Source of the DNA: Xylanibacter ruminicola
GTDB lineage: Bacteria; Bacteroidota; Bacteroidia; Bacteroidales; Bacteroidaceae
Direction of reading: 5' to 3'
NCBI GenBank assembly: GCA_015060625.1
Contig: SUYC01000021.1
Location: 1 to 59,005, forward strand
Length of the DNA: 59,005 bases
Position numbers and translations under genes: made by a program. Below the pieces are notes generated by a model. That model was given only the letters and a program-made list of their open reading frames with translations. It was not told where the DNA came from and did not search any database. The number at the start of each line of letters is the position of its first letter. The stretch's first letter is position 1. Below are positions 43,557-55,461 of this stretch, piece by piece.

Positions 43557-45737
43557 ATGAGCGAAAAGATGAATCTCACAGCAGCCCTGAAGAAATATTT
43601 TGGATTCGATACATTCAAAGGCGATCAGGAGCGTATTATCCAGAACCTGATGGATGGTAACGATACCTTCGTACTGATGCCAACAGGCGGTGGAAAATCA
43701 CTGTGCTACCAGTTGCCCTCGCTATTGATGGAGGGTACAGCCATCGTGATCTCGCCGCTGATTGCGCTGATGAAGAACCAGGTGGATGTCATTACTAGTA
43801 TGAGTGAGACTGAGGGTACTGCACACTACCTGAACTCGTCGCTGAACAAAGCTGCGATCGACCAGGTGAAAACAGATGTGTTGGAAGGTAGAACCAAACT
43901 GTTATATGTTGCCCCAGAGTCGTTGACAAAAGATGAAAACGTAGAGTTCCTGCGTTCGGTAAAGATATCATTCTATGCCATCGATGAGGCTCACTGTATT
44001 TCAGAATGGGGTCACGATTTCCGTCCGGAGTATCGTAAAATCCGTCCAATTGTCAATGAGATAGGTAAGGCACCTATCATCGCACTCACGGCAACTGCTA
44101 CCGATAAGGTTCGTACAGATATCAAGAAGAATCTTGGTATTGTGGATGCTGCCGAATTCAAGAGTTCGTTTAATCGCCCGAACCTGTATTACGAGGTACG
44201 TCCAAAGACTGCGAATGTAGATAAGGATATCATCAAGTTCATTAAACAGCATCCGGGAAAAAGCGGCATTATCTATTGCCTGTCGAGAAAGAAGGTAGAG
44301 GAGCTGGCCGAGATCCTGCGTGTGAATGGCATTAAGGCTGCTGCCTATCATGCCGGACTTGACTCGAACACCCGTTCGAATACTCAGGATGAGTTCCTGA
44401 TGGAAAATATCGATGTGATTGTGGCAACCATCGCCTTTGGTATGGGAATCGACAAGCCTGATGTGCGCTTTGTGATTCACTACGACATCCCGAAGTCGTT
44501 AGAGGGTTACTATCAGGAAACAGGACGTGCAGGGCGTGATGGTGGCGAAGGTATCTGTTTGGCCTTCTACTCATATAAGGACCTGCAGAAACTTGATAAG
44601 TTCATGGAGGGAAAACCTGTGGCCGAACAAGATATCGGTCGCCAGTTGTTGGCTGAGACTGCTGCCTATGCCGAGACGTCGGTTTGTCGCCGAAAGATGC
44701 TGCTGCATTACTTTGGCGAGACCTACGAGAAAGATAACTGTGGCAACTGCGACAACTGTCTGCACCCCAAGACTAAGATTGAGGCTCAGGACCAGTTGGT
44801 TATCGTGTTGAAGACTATTCAGGTTATCAAGGAGAATTTCCGATCTGACTATGTGATTGATTTTATTGTTGGCAAGCCTACTGAAGAAATTCTGGCTCAT
44901 CATCATGAGGAGCAGGAATTGTTTGGTGCAGGAGCCGATGACGATGAGAAGATTTGGAACCCAGTAATCCGTCAGGCGCTGATAGCCGGCTACTTGCGTA
45001 AAGAGGTAGAGAACTACGGACTGCTGAAACTCACAGCCGCTGGTAAGAAGTTTATGAAGGCACCCCATTCTTTTATGATTGTGAAGGATGCGGAGTTTAA
45101 CGACGATTATGAGTCGGCCGAGCAGGAGGGGGGCATAAGCTCGCTCGATCCCGTGCTGACAGCGATGCTGCTCGACCTTCGTAAGAAGGTGTCGAAGCGC
45201 TTAAATCGTCCGCCTTATGTCATCTTCCAGGATGTGTCGATTGATCAGATGGCAACCGACTATCCTATCACCCTTGAGGAACTGAAGTGTATCCAGGGTG
45301 TGGGAGAAGGCAAGGTGAAACAGCCTTATGCAAAGGAGTTTGTTGACCTGATTAAGGCTTACTGCGAAGAGAATGAGATAGAACGACAGGTTGACATGCG
45401 CGTGCGTACCGTTGCTAAAAAGTCAATGCTGAAAGTTAAGATTATCCAGAGTATCGACCGTCAGATAGCTCTCGACGATATCGCTGAAGCACAGGGTATC
45501 GAGTTCGAGGAACTGCTCGACGAGGTTGAGGCTATTGTGTATAGCGGTACTAAGCTGGATATTGATTACTTCCTGGAGGAGGTAATGGATGAAGATCATG
45601 TAGATGATATCTACGATTACTTTGCCGAAAGCGAAACCGATAAGCTGAGTGTAGCTGAGGAAGAGCTTGGCGAAGACTACTCGGAAGACGAGATCCGACT
45701 GGTACGCATTAAGTTCATTTCGGAGATGGCGAATTAA
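43557..45737 (+). CDS. recQ: ATP-dependent DNA helicase RecQ
   Basis: 726 residues. Helicase motif I LMPTGGGKSLCYQ, motif II AIDEAHCISEWGHDFRPEY, and motif VI QETGRAGRDG. The zinc site lies in CRRKMLLHYF with CGNCDNC. RQC winged helix and an HRDC domain (about 545-620) follow. A C-terminal extension (about 630-726, acidic) exceeds the E. coli protein. It unwinds DNA in recombination repair. It lies 13 bases after clpX and may be co-transcribed. Confidence 0.95.
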   Translation: MSEKMNLTAALKKYFGFDTFKGDQERIIQNLMDGNDTFVLMPTGGGKSLCYQLPSLLMEGTAIVISPLIALMKNQVDVITSMSETEGTAHYLNSSLNKAAIDQVKTDVLEGRTKLLYVAPESLTKDENVEFLRSVKISFYAIDEAHCISEWGHDFRPEYRKIRPIVNEIGKAPIIALTATATDKVRTDIKKNLGIVDAAEFKSSFNRPNLYYEVRPKTANVDKDIIKFIKQHPGKSGIIYCLSRKKVEELAEILRVNGIKAAAYHAGLDSNTRSNTQDEFLMENIDVIVATIAFGMGIDKPDVRFVIHYDIPKSLEGYYQETGRAGRDGGEGICLAFYSYKDLQKLDKFMEGKPVAEQDIGRQLLAETAAYAETSVCRRKMLLHYFGETYEKDNCGNCDNCLHPKTKIEAQDQLVIVLKTIQVIKENFRSDYVIDFIVGKPTEEILAHHHEEQELFGAGADDDEKIWNPVIRQALIAGYLRKEVENYGLLKLTAAGKKFMKAPHSFMIVKDAEFNDDYESAEQEGGISSLDPVLTAMLLDLRKKVSKRLNRPPYVIFQDVSIDQMATDYPITLEELKCIQGVGEGKVKQPYAKEFVDLIKAYCEENEIERQVDMRVRTVAKKSMLKVKIIQSIDRQIALDDIAEAQGIEFEELLDEVEAIVYSGTKLDIDYFLEEVMDEDHVDDIYDYFAESETDKLSVAEEELGEDYSEDEIRLVRIKFISEMAN

Positions 45738-45742
45738 GAATT

Positions 45743-45758
45743 GAAGATTTGAAGATTT
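45743..45758 (+). repeat. 8-bp direct repeat GAAGATTT between recQ and guaB
   Basis: GAAGATTT at 45743 and 45751, in the 39-base gap between recQ and guaB. A related form is in the DUF177-rpmF gap. Confidence 0.7.
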
Positions 45759-45770
45759 AAAAAGAGATAA

Positions 45771-47257
<1,487 letters not shown>

Positions 47258-47258
<1 letters not shown>

Positions 47259-48694
47259 TGATGAGACAACTCACCATAGCCCTTTCATTGTTTGCTGCGA
47301 TAACTTCGCAGCAAACAATGGCACAGACTGCCGACCCGGTTGTAATGACCGTGGCCGGTGTTCCTGTTTCTCGCTCGGAGTTCGAGTATTCGTACAATAA
47401 GAACAACGGCGAAGGGGTTACCGACAAGCTGTCGGTGAATGAGTATGTCACCTTATTTATTAATTATAAACTGAAGGTGGCTGCTGCCCTCGATGCAAAA
47501 CTTGATACTCTGTCGTCGTTCCGTCAGGAGTACCAGATGTATCGCGACCAGCAGGTACGTCCTGCGATGGTAAACGATGCCGAGGTGCTTGAACAGGCCC
47601 GACAGATGTATGAGCGCACTCAGGCTATGATCGGTTCGAAAGGTCTGGTGCGTCCAGCACATATCCTGCTGAAGTTATCGACTCAGGCCACTGTTCAGCA
47701 ACAGGAAAAGATACATCAGCGTATCGATTCTGTTTACCGAGCCTTACAGGCTGGTGCCGACTTTGCAGAATTGGCTAAAAAGGTGTCTGAAGATACAGGT
47801 TCGGCCGCTCGTGGGGGGGATTTGCAATGGATTGCACCCTCGCAAACCTTGAAGGAATTCGAAGATGTGGCTTATTCGTTGGCGCCTGGTCAGTTGAGTC
47901 AGCCGTTCCTAAGTCCTGTTGGTTATCATATCATCCTGATGAAGGAGCGTAAGCAACTGGAACCTTTCGACTCGTTGAAACAGGCTATCGTAGCATCGCT
48001 GGAGCGTCATGGCATACGCAACGAGATTGCTGATATGAAACTACGTAATCGGGTTGCTGCTTCGGCTGGAAAGTTGAAAACCAGTGATGTGATGCAGCAG
48101 CAGGCTGACTCGGTGGCAGCTTCCAACAGTGAACTGAAATATCTGTTTAAGGAGTACCACGATGGTTTGCTACTCTACGAAATCAGCAACCGTGAGGTGT
48201 GGAGCAAAGCCCAGAACGATGAGATTGCGTTGAAGGCTTGGTTTGATACTCACAAGAAAAACTATACATGGAAGGAGCCCCGTTACCGTGGAATAGCCTA
48301 CCACGTTAAAGACAAGAAAGATATAAAGGCTGTGAAGAAGTGTGTGAAGAATCTGCCATTTGAACAGTGGACAGAGGCTTTGCGTACTACTTTTAACCCC
48401 GACTCTGTAATCCGTATCCGTGTGGAGAAAGGGTTATTCAAACCTGGCGATAATCCAACCATCGACAAGATGGTGTTTAAGCAGGCTGCCGCTGTAGTAT
48501 ATGATGCCAATTATCCTATTGATGCGGTGTTGGGTAAGAAACTGGAACGTCCCGATAACTATCAGGATGTACGCCAGCAGGTGGTGGATGATCTGCAGGA
48601 CTATCTGGAGCAGGAGTGGGTTGAAACCTTGCGCCAGCGCTATCAGGTTGAAGTGAATCAAGAAGTATTGAAAACTGTAAATAAACATCTATGA
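47258..48694 (+). CDS. parvulin-type peptidyl-prolyl isomerase, exported
   Basis: 478 residues with signal peptide (ends TMAQ). The parvulin (PpiC) domain at about 120-230 shows VRPAHILLKLS, AARGGDLQWIAP and SPVGYHIILMKERK. The N-terminal SurA-like helical part and the C-terminal part are diverged. A periplasmic chaperone for outer-membrane proteins is likely. The start codon overlaps guaB and the end overlaps the next parvulin by 4 bases. The signal-peptide codons form a perfect 15-bp hairpin. Confidence 0.87.
47286..47320 (+). other. perfect 15-bp hairpin in signal-peptide codons after guaB
   Basis: 47286-47300 pairs with 47306-47320 without mismatch; the loop is TAACT. The hairpin starts 28 bases after the guaB stop. 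No T-run follows. Confidence 0.92.
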
Positions 48695-50070
48695 GTATTA
48701 TAAAGAAAGTAATGACACTGGTGCTTCTGGCTATGCCTTTAATGGCTACTGCCCAGAAGAAGGATTCGATTGGTACCGTCATCGATGAGGTGGTATGGGT
48801 AGTTGGTGATGAGGCTATCCTCCGTTCGGATGTTGAGGCGCTGCGCATGCAGTCGGCTATGGAAGGCGTGAAGTGGAGTGGTAACCCCGACTGTACTATC
48901 CCCGAGCAGATTGCCGTGCAGAAGTTGTTCAAACACCAGGCTCAGATCGATAGTATCGAGGTGACCGATGCTGATGTGGCTCAGGAGGTAGAGCAGCAGA
49001 TTAGTTATTGGCTCGAAATGGTAGATGGTTCGCGTGAGCGTCTTGAGGAGTATAAACATCAGAACCTGACACAGATACGTGCCGATTTGCGCGAGGAAAT
49101 GAAGGATCGCCAGATGGTTCAGAAAATGAAACAGAAGCTAGTTGAGGATATCGCCGTAACACCCGCTGAGGTGCGTCGCTATTTTAGTAGCTTGCCACAG
49201 GATAGTCTGCCTTTCGTTCCCACCGAGGTTGAGGTACAGATTGTGCAGCTTACTCCTAAAATCGAACAGGAAGAGTTGAACCGCGTCAAGGAAGAGTTGC
49301 GTAACTATACTGAGCGCGTGAACAAAGGCGAGACTCGATTCCAGACCTTGGCTCAGTTATACTCAGAGGATCCTGGTTCTGCCCGTCGTGGTGGTGAACT
49401 TGGACTGATGGGCCGTGGAACCCTCGATCCTGCCTTTGCTGCAGTGGCTTTCAATCTTACCGATCCCAAAAAGGTGTCGAAGATTGTTGAGTCGGAGTTC
49501 GGTTTCCATATTATCCAGCTGATTGAGAAGCGTGGCGACAAAGTGAATGTGCGTCATATTCTGCGCAAGCCGGTGGTATCGCAGGATGCTGTCGACCGTG
49601 CTCTTGGACGTTTGGATTCTATTGCTGGCGATATTCGTGCCGAGAAGTTTAGCTTTGAGGATGCAGCCTCGTTGATTTCTGATGATAAGGATACCCGTAA
49701 TGCCAAAGGTCTGCTGAGCACTGACCAGATGCGTACAGGTAAGACTTCATCTAAATTCCGTATGCAGGATCTTCCTGCTGAGATTGCCAAGGCTGTTGAT
49801 ACCCTGAAGGTCGGCGAGATTTCGAATGCTTTCCAGATGATTAACCAGCGTGGTAAAACTGTCTGCGTGATTGCAAAACTGAAGAGCCGTACCGATGGAC
49901 ATAAGGCCTCGGTTACCGAGGATTTCCAAATTATGAAGGACGTGGTGCTGAACAAACGTCGTGAGGATCGTATTCATCAGTGGGTGGTAGATAAGATTAA
50001 GAGTACCTATACCCGACTGAACGACGATTATAAGGATTGTAAATTCGAATATGAAGGCTGGATTAAGTAG
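48691..50070 (+). CDS. SurA-like peptidyl-prolyl isomerase
   Basis: 459 residues with signal peptide (ends TAQK). SurA N-domain IDEVVWVVGDEAILRSDVEAL, then a parvulin domain with RRGGELGLMGRGTLDPAFAAVAFNL and EFGFHIIQLIEKRGDKVNVRHIL, and a second, degenerate one. It is expected to escort outer-membrane proteins across the periplasm. The last codons overlap the OstA-like gene by 20 bases. Confidence 0.9.
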   Translation: MSIIKKVMTLVLLAMPLMATAQKKDSIGTVIDEVVWVVGDEAILRSDVEALRMQSAMEGVKWSGNPDCTIPEQIAVQKLFKHQAQIDSIEVTDADVAQEVEQQISYWLEMVDGSRERLEEYKHQNLTQIRADLREEMKDRQMVQKMKQKLVEDIAVTPAEVRRYFSSLPQDSLPFVPTEVEVQIVQLTPKIEQEELNRVKEELRNYTERVNKGETRFQTLAQLYSEDPGSARRGGELGLMGRGTLDPAFAAVAFNLTDPKKVSKIVESEFGFHIIQLIEKRGDKVNVRHILRKPVVSQDAVDRALGRLDSIAGDIRAEKFSFEDAASLISDDKDTRNAKGLLSTDQMRTGKTSSKFRMQDLPAEIAKAVDTLKVGEISNAFQMINQRGKTVCVIAKLKSRTDGHKASVTEDFQIMKDVVLNKRREDRIHQWVVDKIKSTYTRLNDDYKDCKFEYEGWIK

Positions 50071-51658
50071 AAAATCTTTTGTCCTTTTCTTGTCAATCGT
50101 TCTGATGGTTGGCTTTGCCTCTGCCTTTGCCCAGCAAAAGCAGCAGCGGCGGCGACCGGCTGCACGTAGATCAGCAAAGGCTAAGGATACACGTGTGTAT
50201 CTGGTGCATGCCGATGTATTGCATTACGATCAACTGAAAAATCCCGATGCAACCATCTTGAACGGTAAGGTGCATTTTACCCATCAAGGAGTCCGACTGT
50301 ATTGTGATAGTGCCTATTTCTATGAGGCCAGTAATTCGTTTGAGGCGTTCGGTCATGTGAAGATGTATCAAGGTGATACCCTTTCGCTGTTGAGCGACTA
50401 TGCCTATTACGATGGTAACGAACAGATGGCTCGTGCCCGTTATAATGTAGTGTTGAAGCACAAGAAGACCACCCTTTATACCGATAGTCTGGATTACGAC
50501 CGTTTGTACGATAACGCCTATTTCTTTGAAGGTGGAAAGATGATTGACGGTAAGACTACGCTCACATCCGATTGGGGTGAGTATAATACCAAAAGTAAGA
50601 TGTCGGTATTCAATTACGATGTGAAGATGAAGAGTCCTAAGTTCTTCCTCACTACCGATACACTTTATTACGATACCCGCTTGTCGATGGCACATATTGT
50701 AGGTCCGTCGAACATCACCTCGGGCGATAGCCATATCTATTCAGAGCAGGGCTATTACGATACCAAGAACGATCGTGCCCGCTTAATGAATCGCTCGGTG
50801 CTCTCAAATCAGGGGAAGATGATGGTGGGCGACAGTGTGTACTATGACAGCAAACAGGGTTTTAGCCAGGCTTTTCGCAATGTGGTTTATGTGGACTCTG
50901 TAAACAAGAATAAACTTACAGGTAACTATGGCGAGTACTACGAGAATACCGGTTTTGCGCTGTGTACGGATAGTGCCGTAGCCATCGACTACTCGCAGGG
51001 TGACTCGCTGTTTATGCATGCTGATACATTTAAGGTCGTTACTTATAACATCGAAACCGATTCGGTGTATCGCAAAATATTTGCCTTCCATCATGTGCGT
51101 GCTTTTCGTAACGATGTTCAGGCCGTTTGTGACTCGCTGATCTATAACTCGCTCGACTCATGTATGACGCTCTATCATGATCCTATCGTGTGGAACAACA
51201 ATCAGCAGTTGGTGGGCGACCGAATAGAGGTGTTTATGAAGGATTCACTCATTGATCATGCCCATGTGATTGACAATTGTTTCTCAATACAACAGCTACG
51301 GAGCGATACAACGCTTTATAATCAGGTATCGTCGAAAGAGATGTTTGCTTACTTTATTGATGGTGCTATTCACGAAACCCAGGCTAAGGGTAATGTGTTG
51401 ATTGGCTATTACTTTGAAGAGGGGGATAGTGTGGCGATTATCTATAACTATCAGGAAACATCTGAACTGCGCATGTTTTTGAAGGACCGTAAACTGCAAA
51501 AGGTGTGGACTCCCAAGAGCAGTGGTACGATGTATCCGCTAAACCAGATACCTATTGATCGAAAGCATCTGCCGGGTTTCGCATGGTATAACTATGTGCG
51601 TCCTACGGATCGTTACGATATCTTTAACTGGCGTGAAAAGAAAAACGCTGAAAACTGA
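50051..51658 (+). CDS. OstA/LptA-like envelope protein
   Basis: 535 residues with a signal peptide (ends AFAQQ) and a basic stretch. Repeated LptA/OstA strands: [51 protein letters not shown]. These match the N-terminal LPS-binding fold of LptD/LptA. Proteins of this type in Bacteroidetes stand with SurA-like genes and may act in LPS transport. The C-terminal LptD barrel is absent. The role is inference. Confidence 0.82.
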   Translation: MKAGLSRKSFVLFLSIVLMVGFASAFAQQKQQRRRPAARRSAKAKDTRVYLVHADVLHYDQLKNPDATILNGKVHFTHQGVRLYCDSAYFYEASNSFEAFGHVKMYQGDTLSLLSDYAYYDGNEQMARARYNVVLKHKKTTLYTDSLDYDRLYDNAYFFEGGKMIDGKTTLTSDWGEYNTKSKMSVFNYDVKMKSPKFFLTTDTLYYDTRLSMAHIVGPSNITSGDSHIYSEQGYYDTKNDRARLMNRSVLSNQGKMMVGDSVYYDSKQGFSQAFRNVVYVDSVNKNKLTGNYGEYYENTGFALCTDSAVAIDYSQGDSLFMHADTFKVVTYNIETDSVYRKIFAFHHVRAFRNDVQAVCDSLIYNSLDSCMTLYHDPIVWNNNQQLVGDRIEVFMKDSLIDHAHVIDNCFSIQQLRSDTTLYNQVSSKEMFAYFIDGAIHETQAKGNVLIGYYFEEGDSVAIIYNYQETSELRMFLKDRKLQKVWTPKSSGTMYPLNQIPIDRKHLPGFAWYNYVRPTDRYDIFNWREKKNAEN

Positions 51659-51666
51659 TACATATA

Positions 51667-53505
51667 ATGGATTTGATTCATCTTCTTCCCGATAGTGTTG
51701 CTAACCAGATTGCAGCTGGTGAAGTCATACAGCGTCCTGCTTCGGTTATCAAGGAGCTGGTAGAGAACTCCGTTGATGCTGGTGCCAAAACCATTCATGT
51801 GATTGTGGTGGATGCCGGACGTACATCTATTCAGGTTATCGATGATGGTAAGGGCATGAGTGAGACTGACGCCCGTTTGTCGTTCGAGCGACATGCTACT
51901 TCAAAGATTGCTCAGGCCGATGACTTGTTTGCCTTGCGTACTATGGGATTCCGTGGTGAGGCTTTGGCCTCGATTGCTGCTGTGGCGCAGGTAGAACTGC
52001 AAACACGCCGCCAGGAAGATGAGATTGGTACTAAAGTGTCAATAGCTGGTTCGAAGGTCACACGTCAGGAACCGGTATCATGTCCTGTGGGCAGTAACTT
52101 CAAGGTTGATAACTTGTTTTTCAACGTACCAGCCCGTCGTAAGTTCCTTAAAACGAATGCTACTGAGCTGAATAATATCCTAACCGCTCTAGAACGTATT
52201 GTACTCGTTTATCCTGAAATTCATTTTACGCTGCATCATAATGGCGTAGAGATGCTGAACCTTCGTGCCGGCTCTTTGCGTCAACGCATTGCCGATGTGT
52301 TTGGCAAACAGTATAATCAGGATTTGGTTCCTGTCGAGGTGCATACAGCCATGTGTACTGTGTCTGGTTTTGTTGGTAAACCAGAGGCTGCCCGAAAGAA
52401 AACGGGATGTGACTATTTCTTTGTGAATGGTCGTTTTATGAAGCATCCTTATTTCCATAAGGCTGTGATGAAAGCTTACGACCGACTGGTTCCGGAAGGT
52501 ATGGCTATACCTTATTTCTTATATATAGAGGTTGAGCCTGGTGAGATAGATGTGAACATACATCCTACTAAGACTGAGATAAAGTTCGAGAATGAGCAGG
52601 CCATCTGGCAGATTCTGTCGGCTGCAGTTCGCGATGGTATTGGCAAGTATTGTGAGGTGCCTTCGATTGATTTTGATACCCAAGGGCAGCCTGATATTCC
52701 TTTGTTTGATAATAACAGCAACACTTTCCAGAATAATTTTACGGCGCCCAAAGTAAATTATAACCCTGAATATAATCCATTTAAGCAGAGTGGGGGTAGT
52801 AGTTCCAATAGTGTACCCAATCAATGGGAGAATCTGTATCAGGGTTTGGAACAGGGAGCGCTTCGTGATGAGCCTGTTCAGCAGCCATCATTCTTCGACG
52901 ATGAAAATGCTGTTGCTCCTCAATCTGCAGTCGAGATACTTTCGGAGAAGTCGCCCGCTCACTACCAGTATAAGGGCAAATATCTGATGACGGCTGTAAA
53001 ATCGGGACTCATGATTATCGATCAGCATCGTGCCAGTATTCGTGTGCTCTATGATCGTTATTTGAGTCAACACGATGGTCATGTTATCAGTACACAAAAA
53101 ATGCTGTTTCCCGAAACAGTGACGTTCTCACCTTCTGAGGGTATTACTATGCAGCAGCTTTTGCCAGAACTTACCGCTTATGGTTTTGACCTCAGCGATC
53201 TTGGTGGTAATACCTATGCCGTGAATGGTATTCCTGCTGGATTAGAAGGTGTCAATCCTCAGAACCTGCTGCACGATATGTTGTCATCAACAGGTGCAGC
53301 TGATTCGTTAGATACTATTCAAGCTGCGTTGGCATTACGCTTAGCTCAGAGTGCTGCTATTCCTTATGGTCAGATATTGACAAACGATGAGATGGATAGC
53401 ATGATAAACGACCTTTTTTCATGTTCGAACGTTAATTATACCCCCGATGGAAAAGCTATACTTTGTATACTTCCACAGGGTGATATCGAGCATTTATTGG
53501 GTTAA
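51667..53505 (+). CDS. mutL: DNA mismatch repair protein MutL
   Basis: 612 residues. GHKL ATPase: [41 protein letters not shown]-terminal dimerisation domain follows a linker (about 335-410). The metal-binding endonuclease motif DQHA-x2-E-x4-E of MutLs that nick DNA reads [11 protein letters not shown] here, without the glutamates, and the usual CPHGRP is replaced by TPDGKAI. It begins 8 bases after the OstA-like gene. Confidence 0.95.
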   Translation: MDLIHLLPDSVANQIAAGEVIQRPASVIKELVENSVDAGAKTIHVIVVDAGRTSIQVIDDGKGMSETDARLSFERHATSKIAQADDLFALRTMGFRGEALASIAAVAQVELQTRRQEDEIGTKVSIAGSKVTRQEPVSCPVGSNFKVDNLFFNVPARRKFLKTNATELNNILTALERIVLVYPEIHFTLHHNGVEMLNLRAGSLRQRIADVFGKQYNQDLVPVEVHTAMCTVSGFVGKPEAARKKTGCDYFFVNGRFMKHPYFHKAVMKAYDRLVPEGMAIPYFLYIEVEPGEIDVNIHPTKTEIKFENEQAIWQILSAAVRDGIGKYCEVPSIDFDTQGQPDIPLFDNNSNTFQNNFTAPKVNYNPEYNPFKQSGGSSSNSVPNQWENLYQGLEQGALRDEPVQQPSFFDDENAVAPQSAVEILSEKSPAHYQYKGKYLMTAVKSGLMIIDQHRASIRVLYDRYLSQHDGHVISTQKMLFPETVTFSPSEGITMQQLLPELTAYGFDLSDLGGNTYAVNGIPAGLEGVNPQNLLHDMLSSTGAADSLDTIQAALALRLAQSAAIPYGQILTNDEMDSMINDLFSCSNVNYTPDGKAILCILPQGDIEHLLG

Positions 53506-53572
53506 AACGTGAACAAAGGTTAAATTCTGAAAGATTTTCGGCAAAACGTATGGCGGTTTCAAAAAATCTTCT

Positions 53573-53580
53573 TACCTTTG
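53573..53580 (+). promoter_or_regulatory. -7 element for tRNA-Val
   Basis: TACCTTTG, 20 bases before the tRNA 5' end. Confidence 0.72.
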
Positions 53581-53600
53581 CACCCGCTTACAAGAAATGA

Positions 53601-53675
53601 GGGCGTTTAGCTCAGCTGGTTTAGAGCATCTGCCTTACAAGCAGAGGGTCGGCGGTTCGAATCCGTCAACGCCCA
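53601..53675 (+). tRNA. tRNA-Val (anticodon UAC)
   Basis: 7-bp acceptor stem GGGCGTT with AACGCCC, D arm with AGCTCAGCTGG, anticodon loop CTTACAA (UAC), T arm GGTTCGAATCC, discriminator A. 75 nt, CCA not encoded. Confidence 0.96.
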
Positions 53676-53685
53676 CAGAAAATTT

Positions 53686-53718
53686 AGGATGTGATTTCAG
53701 TCACATCCTTTTTTATTT
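53686..53718 (+). terminator. tRNA-Val terminator
   Basis: 9-bp perfect stem AGGATGTGA (53686-53694) with TCACATCCT (53701-53709), loop 6, then a T-run. Confidence 0.9.
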
Positions 53719-53738
53719 TAAAATAGTCATAACTACGC

Positions 53739-55127
53739 ATGAAGAAGGTAAAGAACAGCGAACAACTCCTTTCTTATATACGTGAAGGACGGGAGATGAG
53801 CCAAAGAGAAAAACTTTGGTTGATTGTTAGTCTAAGTATTCCTTCGATCCTGGCGCAGATATCAGCTACCATTATGTTTTTTATCGATGCCTCGATGGTT
53901 GGCCATCTAGGGGCTAAGGCTTCGGCTTCAATCGGACTGGTTGAAACTACGGGTTGGTTACTGGGGGGATTAGTATCTGCTGCTAACATGGGTTTCTCGG
54001 TACAAGTGGCTCATTTTATCGGTGCCAACGATTTTGAGGCTGCCCGTCGTGTTTTGCGACAGGCTTTGGTGTGCTGTATGGTTTGGGCACTGCTAATCTC
54101 TATCATATCGGTAGCTATTAGTCCTTACTTGCCTTATTGGATGGGGGGAACGGCAGAGATAGCCCGCGATGCTTCATTATATTTTGGCATTTTTGGTGCC
54201 TGTGGCATCTTTTTCCAAATGGAGGGCCTGGCTGGGTCGATGCTCAAGTGTTCGGGGAACATGAAGATTCCCTCGATGTTGAATATCGGTATGTGTGTAA
54301 TGGATGTGGTTTTTAACTACGTATTTATATATTTGATGGGACTGGGCGTGATGGGTGCTGCCATTGGTACAGGTATAGCCATGCTTGTTACGGCCTGTTT
54401 GATGCTGTATTTTCTGCTGGTGCGTTCCAAAATGCTCTCATTGGTAGGGCGTCCAGGTTCGTTTAAACCTAAAGCGGACACCATTGGAACAGCCTTTAGA
54501 ATAGGTGCACCCATGGGACTGCAACATTTATTGATGGGGTCGGCTCAGATGGTGAGCACATTGATTGTGGCACCGTTGGGTACGATTGCTATTGCAGCTC
54601 ACTCATTGGCTATCACGGTAGAAAGTTTATGCTATATGCCTGGCTTTGGCATTGCTGAAGCTGCCACTACGTTGGTTGGTCAGGGCATAGGTGCTGGACA
54701 GAAACAACTAACTCGTTCGTTTGCCCATATGTCGGTAGGGCTTGGTATTACGGTAATGACGTTGATGGGGGTGTTGATGTGGACTTTTGCGCCCCAGCTG
54801 ATGGCTATTATGTCGCCTGTTAGCGAAGTGATTACTTTGGGTGCTCAGGTGCTGCGTATCGAGGCGTGGGCAGAACCGATGTTTGCAGCAGCTATTGTTG
54901 TTAATGGTATTTTTGTGGGTGCTGGCGATACTATTATACCTGCTATGATGAGTTTGGGATCGATGTGGGCTGTACGTTTGTCGTTGGCTGCCATGTTGGC
55001 ACCTAAATGGGGCCTAAAGGGCGTATGGACAGCGATGGCCATCGAACTTACTTTCCGAGGTGTTATTTTCTTTGTTCGATTGTTCAAGGGAGGATGGGTA
55101 GATAAATTGAAACTTAAACAAGTTTGA
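53739..55127 (+). CDS. MATE-family multidrug/Na+ efflux transporter
   Basis: 462 residues with about twelve membrane helices. The N-terminal MATE repeat shows LIVSLSIPSILAQIS and MVGHLGA; a second, similar half starts near residue 245 (GAPMGLQHLLMGSAQM). It exports cationic drugs or metabolites by ion exchange. Starts at 53739 or, more like other family members, at 53796 (MSQREKLW). It begins about 20 bases after the tRNA terminator with no visible promoter of its own. Confidence 0.9.
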   Translation: MKKVKNSEQLLSYIREGREMSQREKLWLIVSLSIPSILAQISATIMFFIDASMVGHLGAKASASIGLVETTGWLLGGLVSAANMGFSVQVAHFIGANDFEAARRVLRQALVCCMVWALLISIISVAISPYLPYWMGGTAEIARDASLYFGIFGACGIFFQMEGLAGSMLKCSGNMKIPSMLNIGMCVMDVVFNYVFIYLMGLGVMGAAIGTGIAMLVTACLMLYFLLVRSKMLSLVGRPGSFKPKADTIGTAFRIGAPMGLQHLLMGSAQMVSTLIVAPLGTIAIAAHSLAITVESLCYMPGFGIAEAATTLVGQGIGAGQKQLTRSFAHMSVGLGITVMTLMGVLMWTFAPQLMAIMSPVSEVITLGAQVLRIEAWAEPMFAAAIVVNGIFVGAGDTIIPAMMSLGSMWAVRLSLAAMLAPKWGLKGVWTAMAIELTFRGVIFFVRLFKGGWVDKLKLKQV

Positions 55128-55157
55128 TTCTGTTTTTTCGTTTTATGAGTAGATAGC

Positions 55158-55460
55158 AAAAAAAAGCCGCTCAAGGGTCATCAACGACTCGAGGGCGGCA
55201 CCAACAATCTATGAATAACTAAAAACCTTTTTCTGAGAAAAAACGGAGTGTCACCACTGCGTCTTTGTTATCCTTACTAACAAATCCTTTCTAACACCTT
55301 AGAAATACCTATCTCCAATTTAACTAATAAACCTAAAACCAAATTCTAACTAACTATTAACTCTAACTAAAACCTAAATCAATCAATCTTTATATACCTT
55401 AACTAATACCTCTGTATTATTTTCTATGCTTCTATTGAAGAACTTTTGTCTTTTGACACT
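55158..55460 (-). ncRNA. candidate non-coding RNA, promoter to terminator, about 300 nt
   Basis: On the minus strand a consensus -7 element (55462-55469) is followed after a few bases by AGTGTCA (55454-55460). This pairs with TGACACT (55247-55253, as read on the minus strand) far downstream. Small hairpins TGTC-AAAA-GACA and CTTC-AATA-GAAG follow the 5' end. The middle (about 55300-55425) is almost free of C in the RNA and contains UUAGUUA four times (55321, 55347, 55364, 55400). An intrinsic terminator (stem 55166-55175 with 55188-55199, then eight U) ends it. No reading frame with a plausible start fills it. It could belong to the Bacteroidales-1/6S-like class, which is described as having such a promoter and terminator, but I cannot test that. 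Confidence 0.72.
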
Positions 55461-55461
55461 G

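Noticed and set aside
53597..53785. Open frame across tRNA-Val
   Set aside because: It is the tRNA sequence read as codons.
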